5,473 nucleotides of DNA from Candidatus Heimdallarchaeota archaeon (GTDB lineage: Archaea > Asgardarchaeota > Heimdallarchaeia > Heimdallarchaeales > Kariarchaeaceae), in contig DAOUUM010000231.1 of NCBI GenBank assembly GCA_030668165.1, positions 1 to 5,473 of the forward strand. Direction: 5' to 3'. Shown piece by piece: positions 1 through 5,473 of the stretch. The position numbers and the translations under genes were made by a program. Position 1 is the first letter of the stretch. Every line of letters begins with the position of its first letter. Below the pieces are notes generated by a model. The model did not search any database. It was not told where the DNA came from and saw only the letters and a list, made by a program, of their open reading frames with translations.

Positions 1-1817
1 ACCGACAGATCATTTTGAAACCAATCACTTAGTTTCGTGTCAGTTTGTCCCATAGGGACGGGACTTCTCTTGCGAGCATTCGGCCTGTATCTAACTTTTC
101 CGTTCTTCTTAGAAATAGATTTCTTAGAAGTGACAGGTAGATACTGTCCTAGTCCTTTCTTACCAATTTTTGAAAATTGGGTAAGCATGAAATTTCTTAT
201 TAGCTTCTTAGCTATGTTGATTGCTCCATTTTCATCTGCATTTCCCTGCCATGAGCAGTTATTACAGATAAAATGGGATTGTTTTGGTCTTATTCCTCGA
301 GTATTACATTTCCAGCATGTTTTGGAAGTCCAGGATTCATTTACCACAAGTAATCTCTTAGAGAATCCCAGTAAACTCATCTTGTTCTCCAACATTGAAG
401 TGAATCTGAAGAATGACCATTTGTGTATACGTTTTCTATGTGCCTTGTTACCATTACCTCGCATGGCATTTCTTCGAATACCCTTGAGTTTACCAAGAGA
501 CACATAGATATCGTATTTCTGAGATAGTTCCTCGATATACTCACTAATTTGTAGGATTAATAATCGATCAATCTCGAGTCTGAGATGATATCTAGTATTT
601 CTTAATTCTCTTAGTTTTCTTAAAGTTCCATCAGCGGATTTATCCCAGTTATTATCTAGTTTTTTGATTAATGAGAGTGAGTGAATGAGATTTTTAATAA
701 TTTTAATCTCTTTCTCCAGTTGTTTTATCTGAATCTTGTCAGATTTATTCCTGTTATTCTTTGAGTATAATCTGTTTAAATTAGTAAGTAGGTTTCCCTT
801 TACACTTTTGAGCTCATTATACAATCTATCATTTAAAATAGAAATGGATGCCAGATTACTTGAATTGATATCTTTAATTAAACCATTTAGATGAATTAAT
901 CCAGTCCTTATTTTGTCAAGATTCATACTTGATACTTGGGATAGCTTGGATATTTTGATCTCAAAATTCTTCTGCAATTCCTCTACCAATCTAACAGCAC
1001 TGACTCTTTGTAGTTGCCTTACTCGATTATCCACCTTAAGGTATGAATGATTAATCTCCTCAGATACTCTGAATACTCTAACATCAGAAATTCCTTTGGG
1101 AGTTACTAAGGATGTACTTGCTGCAATGTTAATGCCTAGATCAACACCCAAGACTCCCACAGGTTTGTGAATAGTATATTTTACAGGTCTCTTGGTGATC
1201 TGATCAACATCCACTCTTATTGATATAGTCATGTACAAGTCATTATTCTGATAGAATATCCTTACTGCCTTGACTGTACCCTCATTGAATTTATCCAAGC
1301 TGTATTTAGATAATACTATAGGAATATTCAATTTACCATGAAGTATCTTGGTTTTTCCCTCTCTGATCATCTTTGGATTGGTATCCATTGAGTCCATTAT
1401 AGTTACCACGGAATTATCAATATCCAGTTTAAATCTGCGGTAACCAATTGAACGGGGAATTAATCCATCAACCTTGGGTAGATTTCCTCCATCTTTTCTT
1501 AGTGATAGATAGGAGTTATACATGGCAATCGCCACATCCTCACATTCTCTGAGTTCATTGAGAGATATACGTGGAAATATCGATTTCAAATCGTGTTTTA
1601 CCACAGGTCTATCCTCAGTAGTTGCAGTTATTTTGCCAAGTAGTGATTTATTAATTTTACTTCCCTTAATGATTGAAGCTTCATTCTCATTAATTGCATT
1701 GATGTATGATTTGATTACACGTGTATCCCTGTATAGTATCTGATTAAGTCTTCTCATGTCAAAATTAGACATCAGAGACCTGTTGATTTTCAGTTTCACA
1801 CCAAGATACGCCATCAT
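1..1817 (-). CDS. tnpB: TnpB-like RNA-guided nuclease (IS200/IS605 OrfB family), 3' end cut by window edge
   Basis: I translated this frame by hand: 605 codons without a stop from ATG at 1817 to the left edge, so the C-terminus is missing. RuvC-I is GVDLGINIA with D226. The RuvC-II strand reads YVSLGKLKGIR (438-448), with G442 where the classical Glu sits. NESWTSKTC follows, with E494 as candidate replacement. The zinc ribbon is C501/C504 and C518/C521, and RuvC-III is NADENGAINIA with D528. TnpB proteins use an omega RNA to cut DNA and help IS200/IS605 elements persist. Residues 1-219 should form the RNA/DNA-binding lobe. RuvC-I to II spacing is 216 residues against about 87 in ISDra2 TnpB, so about 130 lysine-rich helical residues are extra. 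The tail after RuvC-III is at least 77 residues and basic. Two stops (TGA TGA) directly precede the ATG, fixing the start at 1817 or the adjacent ATG at 1814. No tnpA is seen upstream. Family call is firm; activity is not shown. Confidence 0.93.
   Translation of the reverse strand, partial: MMAYLGVKLKINRSLMSNFDMRRLNQILYRDTRVIKSYINAINENEASIIKGSKINKSLLGKITATTEDRPVVKHDLKSIFPRISLNELRECEDVAIAMYNSYLSLRKDGGNLPKVDGLIPRSIGYRRFKLDIDNSVVTIMDSMDTNPKMIREGKTKILHGKLNIPIVLSKYSLDKFNEGTVKAVRIFYQNNDLYMTISIRVDVDQITKRPVKYTIHKPVGVLGVDLGINIAASTSLVTPKGISDVRVFRVSEEINHSYLKVDNRVRQLQRVSAVRLVEELQKNFEIKISKLSQVSSMNLDKIRTGLIHLNGLIKDINSSNLASISILNDRLYNELKSVKGNLLTNLNRLYSKNNRNKSDKIQIKQLEKEIKIIKNLIHSLSLIKKLDNNWDKSADGTLRKLRELRNTRYHLRLEIDRLLILQISEYIEELSQKYDIYVSLGKLKGIRRNAMRGNGNKAHRKRIHKWSFFRFTSMLENKMSLLGFSKRLLVVNESWTSKTCWKCNTRGIRPKQSHFICNNCSWQGNADENGAINIAKKLIRNFMLTQFSKIGKKGLGQYLPVTSKKSISKKNGKVRYRPNARKRSPVPMGQTDTKLSDWFQNDLS
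159..185 (-). other. Strong hairpin inside the 3' part of tnpB; possible omega RNA element
   Basis: CTTACC-AATTTT (159-170) pairs with AAAATTGG-(G)-TAAG (173-185). This gives 11 to 12 base pairs with one bulged G (181 on the plus strand) and a four-base effective loop. It lies within the codons for TQFSKIGK of TnpB. Omega RNAs are known to overlap the 3' end of tnpB and run into the right end of the element, so the location is suggestive. It could instead be chance in an AT-rich coding stretch. Confidence 0.4.
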
Positions 1818-1961
1818 TCATCAAACCTAGTATATACTAAATATGCAATCATAGTATTTGAATCCTTAGCACACTATATTAAAAGTGAAATTACATTAGA
1901 ATTTTAGAATTAATAACAAGAAATTCCGCATAGATACATTTTATTCAATTCGGCCTTTATT
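1818..1961. other. Intergenic gap upstream of tnpB; probably holds its promoter and the element's left end
   Basis: This 144-base AT-rich gap lies between the methyltransferase stop and the tnpB start. IS200/IS605-type elements have no terminal inverted repeats but have short subterminal hairpins, and their left boundary would be expected here. I see a 12-bp palindrome (1828-1839) and an imperfect hairpin partner (ATACTA near 1852-1857). The exact boundary cannot be set because the right end lies outside the window. No RNA gene or further reading frame is evident. Confidence 0.5.
1828..1839. promoter_or_regulatory. Palindrome TAGTATATACTA just upstream of tnpB; TATA-like
   Basis: A perfect 12-bp palindrome ends 11 bases before the tnpB ATG and contains TATATA. 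It could be part of an archaeal TATA box, an operator, or one arm of a left-end hairpin, since TAGTAT can also pair with ATACTA some 12 bases further upstream. Its centre is about 17 bases from the ATG, slightly too close for a leaderless transcript, so a promoter role is tentative. Confidence 0.3.
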
Positions 1962-3998
1962 CTAATCCCTGTCAAATAATTCATTCAATTCATCACTAAC
2001 ATTGCGATGAATTTGCCTAATATCTATCCTCAATTTTTCTCCATTAATATTGAATAATTTGATGAATGACTTGTCAAGTTCTATTCTGTATGATTCATCG
2101 ATCTGATCTATTACTGGAGGCAAATTATCCTGTCTTATCTTATCAAAATGATCAAAAATTTCTTTTACAACAGGATGCGAAAAATCCATTTCATGAATAA
2201 ATTTAGGAAATAATTTCTCTTCCTTGTAATCAATTATTTGTAATCTACCAAAACTACCCCCAATTTCTCTTCTACTGGTTAAGTACAGGCTAATATAGAT
2301 TGTAGAATTCATCCAGGCTGCCAGCAATTTAGCCTTATCTCTTTCAGTTTTGATAATATAGAAATTCTTTGTACAGAGATAGGGCTCATCTGTGTAATGT
2401 ACCAGCATGGAACTCGTAGCAAGACTGAATTTATCAATAATGAAAAGATGCCCGACTGGATTTTTAGTCCTGATCTGATCAAATATATGGTTCAACCATC
2501 GATTTCCAAATCTATTCCGGGCTGATTTTGCATTGTCCACATTGCGATCGATATAGGCTTTTAGTCCTTCAGGTTCCTCATTCTCAATTGAGAGTGTATA
2601 TTCCCTGATTGTTGGACTGATCTTCTTGTATAATTTTGGTTGTCTCAATATTTTTTCCAAAGATTGTTTGGGTATTTTTACATCCAAATCATTATCACTG
2701 ATCAGGAGGGATTCACTGGTATCTTCTTTAACTTTCCAATATCTATTAGGGAAGAAATAGAAATCTGGTCCATAGAGTTCGATACCACGTGAAATATTAA
2801 GATCAAGCTCATCACCGCTGGATAGGTATGGTAGCAGCTTATCTCTTAATTCAAGCAAGGATTGGTTCCTGAAGTATCGATCCCAGTTCCAATCCTCATG
2901 TAGTATATTCCTATCGATTCTATGTTCATTGATGAAACTATGATTCTGCTCATCAATCATTTTGAATTCAAATTTGGTGTCTCCTTCTCTGGAAGCAACT
3001 AATATCAGCTCTCGAAAGATACTATCTTCCGAGAATGATTTCTCGGTTTTTGAGCTGATCAGTTCAAATTGATTGTAAGAATTTAACAAGAGTTCCTGTA
3101 CTCCTACAGAGTATCTGGATAGGATCGTAGAGGTTGGAAGAACTGATATTAAGATTCCTTTAGAACTAAGCAGATGATCTGCAAGGAAGATAGAAAAAAT
3201 ATGTAATCCTGCCTGCCCTTGAGATCCTATATTATATGATTCGCTTAATTTTGATAATCTATCCAGTGTTTTTCTCTGCTTATCGGAGATAAGTTGGGAT
3301 CGTGTGAAGGGTGGGTTAGTTATTACTAGATCGAATTTATTCTCAATACCATGACTGATAAGATTAAATCCATCACCATGAATCGCTTCTATTTGTATAT
3401 TCTTGATATTTTTATATTTGAGATAGAATTGAATCCGGTAGTATGCAAGCAGGACTGCAGAGGGCACAATATCATTTATCATGATGTGTTCCAAGTTGTT
3501 TACCTTATTGGTCTCAAAAATTGATGTGATCAGCCTACCAGAACCACAGAAGGGATCTACTAACCTCCTTATCCCTGAGAGATCTTTATCTGCTAAGATT
3601 TTATCTAGTAGGCTACTTGATCTCACTGTGTAATTCAGTGCCAGCTCCTTCCTTTTATCGTTATCAAATGATTTTTGAAGGATGGTTCCCAGACGATCCT
3701 TTGTGATCAGATAATCATAGAAACTATCTATCGTGTAAGCAGACCTCATAATTTCTATAAGTTCTATTTTGATATCACTTGGAATTGATTTCAGAATTGA
3801 TGTCATATATTTACCCAAATCACCAAAATCCATTATTATTTGGGAGTAAAAATCACTTATACTATCAGGTAAAATATATTTTTCATCGATTATAGATATT
3901 ACACAAACTGATGAGATAATGTACTCTTCTTTCGAATTAACTACATCGGGGAGTTTAAGTTTATTTTCTGCAAATATTCTTGATACTTGAGCATACAA
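1962..3998 (-). CDS. DNA N6-adenine methyltransferase, gamma class (TaqI/Eco57I-like)
   Basis: The 678-residue protein transfers a methyl group from S-adenosylmethionine to adenine in a DNA recognition site. The N-terminal 110 residues are helical, followed by LNYTVRSSSLLDKILA (121-136), resembling motif X. Motif I is VDPFCGSGRL (147-156), an acidic motif II is near D176, motif III is HGDGF (207-211) and the catalytic motif IV is NPPF (228-231). Order X, I, IV and then a long specificity region is the gamma arrangement. The C-terminal part holds LLAAWMNSTIY and GGSFGRLQIIDY (about 558-591), as in TaqI_C/Eco57I-type target-recognition domains. I see no PD-(D/E)xK nuclease motif in the N-terminus and no endonuclease gene nearby, so it looks solitary or is the edge of a larger system. 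The start is TTG: an in-frame TGA lies 22 bases upstream and the next in-frame Met is residue 56. The target site cannot be read from sequence. Confidence 0.88.
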   Translation of the reverse strand: MYAQVSRIFAENKLKLPDVVNSKEEYIISSVCVISIIDEKYILPDSISDFYSQIIMDFGDLGKYMTSILKSIPSDIKIELIEIMRSAYTIDSFYDYLITKDRLGTILQKSFDNDKRKELALNYTVRSSSLLDKILADKDLSGIRRLVDPFCGSGRLITSIFETNKVNNLEHIMINDIVPSAVLLAYYRIQFYLKYKNIKNIQIEAIHGDGFNLISHGIENKFDLVITNPPFTRSQLISDKQRKTLDRLSKLSESYNIGSQGQAGLHIFSIFLADHLLSSKGILISVLPTSTILSRYSVGVQELLLNSYNQFELISSKTEKSFSEDSIFRELILVASREGDTKFEFKMIDEQNHSFINEHRIDRNILHEDWNWDRYFRNQSLLELRDKLLPYLSSGDELDLNISRGIELYGPDFYFFPNRYWKVKEDTSESLLISDNDLDVKIPKQSLEKILRQPKLYKKISPTIREYTLSIENEEPEGLKAYIDRNVDNAKSARNRFGNRWLNHIFDQIRTKNPVGHLFIIDKFSLATSSMLVHYTDEPYLCTKNFYIIKTERDKAKLLAAWMNSTIYISLYLTSRREIGGSFGRLQIIDYKEEKLFPKFIHEMDFSHPVVKEIFDHFDKIRQDNLPPVIDQIDESYRIELDKSFIKLFNINGEKLRIDIRQIHRNVSDELNELFDRD
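3004..3059. repeat. Nested inverted repeats with three-way-junction shape inside the methyltransferase gene
   Basis: Outer arms ATCAGCTC (3004-3011) and GAGCTGAT (3052-3059) are perfect complements. Between them sit two further hairpins: AAGAT-ACT-ATCTT (3016-3028 with the flanking pair) and CCGAGAA-TGAT-TTCTCGG (3029-3046), the latter followed on the plus strand by five T. The segment codes for part of the methyltransferase (about residues 314-332). The repeats are certain; a function is not. Confidence 0.45.
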
Positions 3999-4006
3999 AT
4001 CACCTT
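3999..4006 (-). promoter_or_regulatory. AGGTGAT ribosome-binding motif abutting the methyltransferase TTG start
   Basis: On the minus strand AAGGTGAT runs directly into TTG. AGGTGAT is complementary to the ATCACCT near the 3' end of 16S rRNA, a form of Shine-Dalgarno often seen in archaea. Its alignment leaves only about four bases between the GGAGG-equivalent position and TTG, which is short. An out-of-frame ATG four bases further on is spaced better but opens only 17 codons. Confidence 0.5.
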
Positions 4007-4027
4007 TTAGAATATCAACTCAACTCC

Positions 4028-4039
4028 TCTGAATTCAGA
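4028..4039. repeat. 12-bp perfect palindrome TCTGAATTCAGA
   Basis: A perfect dyad lies in the gap upstream of the methyltransferase, roughly where transcription would start if the AT tract at 4055-4066 is a TATA box. Such positions are used by archaeal repressors, and some methyltransferase genes are controlled by small regulators, but no regulator gene is visible here. Confidence 0.4.
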
Positions 4040-4054
4040 TTGAACAATCATCTA

Positions 4055-4066
4055 ATAATATTTGAG
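4055..4066 (-). promoter_or_regulatory. Weak TATA-like tract upstream of the methyltransferase
   Basis: The minus strand reads CTCAAATATTAT here. If it acts as an archaeal TATA box, transcription would start about 25 bases downstream, near 4034, which is at the 12-bp palindrome 4028-4039. The match to a TATA consensus is only partial and AT-rich gaps produce such tracts by chance. Confidence 0.25.
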
Positions 4067-4104
4067 GATAGAATTACAGGTTAAAGATCTAAACTGATCA
4101 GCAA

Positions 4105-5445
4105 TTAATCTATGGGGGCTAATTTACATGTAAAGTGTCGCAATATCTCTGGCTCGTCAGTTATCTTCAGTCCTTTGATCTGATCCTTATTTTTCTTCAA
4201 ATTCTTGAATACATCAACAATGTAGTCGAAATGTGCCTTTTCATATGTCCTTCGGGGAATAGTTAACCGGACCAGTTCGAGAGTTGCGGGAATAAATTCT
4301 CCATCAACCTCCTTGCCAAACATGAGCGATCCGATTTCAACAGCTCTTATTGCTCCCTCGATATAGAGTTGACAGGCCAAGGCCTGTGCTGGATATTGAT
4401 GATCCGGGATATGTGGTAGAAATTGTCGGGCATCGACAAATGCGGCATGTCCTCCTGCGGGTCTTAACACTGGAATACCTTCTTCATGTAGTCTCTCAAC
4501 AAGATATTCCACCTGATTTATCCTGTATACAACCACATCAGTATGAATAGATTCGTATAATCCTGTGGCTATAGCTTCAAGATCACGGCCTGCCAGTCCT
4601 CCATAACTGGGAAATCCCTCAAACAGAATTAATCGTTCTCTGTACTTGTTGGCAAGTTCGGTATCATTCATGCTGATAAATCCTCCAATATTAACATAGG
4701 CATCTTTTTTGGCACTCATCCAGGCGGCATCAGCATAACTGAACATCTCCTTGGATATCTCTGCAAGTGATTTATTGGCATAACCATCCTCCCTTTGCTG
4801 AATAAAATATAGATTCTCCACAAATCTCGCAATATCAAGGTAAAATAGAATTCCATTATTCCTGGCAATTTTAGATACAGCTCGGATATTATCCATACTA
4901 ACAGGTTGTCCTCCTCCTGCATTGTTGGTCACAACCAGGGTGATCATTGCTATATCATCACGACGTTCCTGAATTACTTTGTTTAACTCATCAAGATCCA
5001 TATTTCCCTTGAATGGGGATAGATCATTGGGATCCTTCCCCTCCTTCACAACAATATCGTAGGGACTCGCATTATTGAATAGAAAATGTCCTATGGTGGT
5101 ATCAAAACTCTGATTGGATACAATTATTGCATTACTTTTATCTTTCAGCAAATGACCGAAAATGATATTTTCAGCAGATCTTCCCTGATGAGTTGGAATA
5201 ATCTCAGGCATTGTAGTTATTTCTGAGATAACATCCCTGAATCTGATAAATGATCTTGCATTCGCATAACTCTCATCTGCAAGCATCATGGAGGACCACT
5301 GTCCCTGTGACATTGCTCCTGTTCCAGAATCTGTTAGTAGATCAATAAAAATTTCAGATGATTTTAAGTTGAAAACATTGTAATTAGCATTTTTTATGGC
5401 ATTCTCACGTGTTTCTCTATCTGGCAATTCTATTGGTTCAACCAT
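4105..5445 (-). CDS. tnaA: Tryptophanase (L-tryptophan indole-lyase), PLP-dependent beta-eliminating lyase
   Basis: The 446-residue cytosolic enzyme should split L-tryptophan into indole, pyruvate and ammonium. The whole length aligns with TnaA and tyrosine phenol-lyase. LLTDSGTGAMS (36-46) is the family N-terminal signature, THQGR (85-89) binds cofactor phosphate, D204 and R207 in LDIARFVEN contact the PLP ring and substrate carboxylate, and SAKKD (244-248) carries the Schiff-base lysine, K247. Three specificity positions favour tryptophanase: D115 in SFDTT (Thr in tyrosine phenol-lyase), I371 in AVEIGS (Arg in tyrosine phenol-lyase) and H437 in LRHFT (Phe in tyrosine phenol-lyase). Other segments, such as FSYAD, VNIGGF and SYGGLAGRD, read like tyrosine phenol-lyase. 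It is about 25 residues shorter than the E. coli enzyme. The ATG has no Shine-Dalgarno; upstream bases are CTCCTAAATATAG. No tnaC-like leader or tnaB permease is visible, though only 28 upstream bases are shown. Substrate remains an inference. Confidence 0.93.
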   Translation of the reverse strand: MVEPIELPDRETRENAIKNANYNVFNLKSSEIFIDLLTDSGTGAMSQGQWSSMMLADESYANARSFIRFRDVISEITTMPEIIPTHQGRSAENIIFGHLLKDKSNAIIVSNQSFDTTIGHFLFNNASPYDIVVKEGKDPNDLSPFKGNMDLDELNKVIQERRDDIAMITLVVTNNAGGGQPVSMDNIRAVSKIARNNGILFYLDIARFVENLYFIQQREDGYANKSLAEISKEMFSYADAAWMSAKKDAYVNIGGFISMNDTELANKYRERLILFEGFPSYGGLAGRDLEAIATGLYESIHTDVVVYRINQVEYLVERLHEEGIPVLRPAGGHAAFVDARQFLPHIPDHQYPAQALACQLYIEGAIRAVEIGSLMFGKEVDGEFIPATLELVRLTIPRRTYEKAHFDYIVDVFKNLKKNKDQIKGLKITDEPEILRHFTCKLAPID

Positions 5446-5473
5446 TTTGATTCTATATTTAGGAGGATTGTAC

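Larger units (their letters stand above)
3999..4104. other. Intergenic gap between tryptophanase and methyltransferase
   Basis: A 106-base gap, long enough to hold a separate promoter for the methyltransferase. It contains an AT tract (4055-4066), a 12-bp palindrome (4028-4039) and the GGTGAT motif. Stops occur in every minus-strand frame, so it does not hide a longer N-terminus of the methyltransferase beyond about seven codons. I see no clear terminator for the upstream gene. Confidence 0.6.

Noticed and set aside
37..507. A 156-codon plus-strand open frame with a hydrophobic look
   Set aside because: It is antisense to the RuvC-II, zinc-ribbon and RuvC-III part of tnpB, whose motifs are unmistakable; the plus-strand product has no recognisable domain.
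1522..1743. A 73-codon plus-strand open frame
   Set aside because: It is antisense to the N-terminal part of the continuous tnpB frame, with no recognisable motif or ribosome-binding site.
3029..3051. Intrinsic terminator on the plus strand (7-bp stem then T5)
   Set aside because: No plus-strand gene precedes it and it sits inside the methyltransferase coding sequence, so it is reported only as a structural observation.
3943..3994. A 17-codon frame starting at ATG 3994 as a genuine small gene
   Set aside because: It overlaps the methyltransferase frame out of phase and has no recognisable product; it is noted only as a possible influence on initiation.
4350..4550. A 66-codon plus-strand open frame
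   Set aside because: It lies opposite the tryptophanase C-terminal domain, which is well conserved, and has no family resemblance.
4716..4922. A 68-codon minus-strand open frame
   Set aside because: It overlaps the tryptophanase gene in another frame across the PLP-lysine region; it is a by-product of that gene.
1..5473. CRISPR array, tRNA or rRNA genes
   Set aside because: I saw no regularly spaced repeats, no tRNA-like cloverleaf with TTCRA arm and CCA-type end, and no rRNA-like conserved stretches.
5446..5473. TATA box for the tryptophanase gene (CTAAATATAG on the minus strand)
   Set aside because: It is only about 14 bases from the ATG, too close for a leaderless archaeal promoter, and the upstream sequence is cut by the window.

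Overview
The window is AT-rich (roughly 35% G+C by eye). It carries three genes in tandem, all read from the minus strand, with intergenic gaps of 106 and 144 bases. The frequent AGA/AGG arginine and ATA isoleucine codons, the weak or absent Shine-Dalgarno sites and the TATA-like AT tracts upstream of genes fit a mesophilic archaeon better than a typical bacterium. An Asgard or Thermoplasmata-like lineage is possible, but this is a guess from style and not a phylogenetic result. Codon use looks alike in all three genes, so none stands out as a very recent arrival.

In transcription order (right to left), 5445-4105 encodes a complete pyridoxal-phosphate beta-eliminating lyase. Its residues at the three positions that separate tryptophanase from tyrosine phenol-lyase are all of the tryptophanase kind, so the expected products are indole, pyruvate and ammonia. 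A 106-base gap follows, with a 12-bp palindrome and a TATA-like tract. Next, 3998-1962 encodes a 678-residue gamma-class (TaqI/Eco57I-like) DNA N6-adenine methyltransferase with no restriction enzyme visible beside it. Its start is a TTG pressed against a GGTGAT ribosome-binding motif. After a 144-base gap, 1817 to the left edge encodes at least 605 residues of an IS200/IS605-family TnpB RNA-guided nuclease. This frame is open to the window edge, so its 3' end and any guide-RNA (omega RNA) scaffold lie outside.

The TnpB is the most interesting item. The usual RuvC-II glutamate position is a glycine (G442), while a glutamate (E494) sits just before the zinc ribbon, matching the rearranged catalytic-site pattern described for some TnpB and Fanzor proteins. 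The protein also carries about 130 extra residues between RuvC-I and RuvC-II, a basic C-terminal tail, and a strong hairpin in the 3' part of its coding sequence where omega RNAs often overlap tnpB. No tnpA partner is visible. The three genes do not form an obvious pathway: a catabolic enzyme, a solitary or defence-linked methylase and a mobile-element nuclease are neighbours, as is common in accessory regions.
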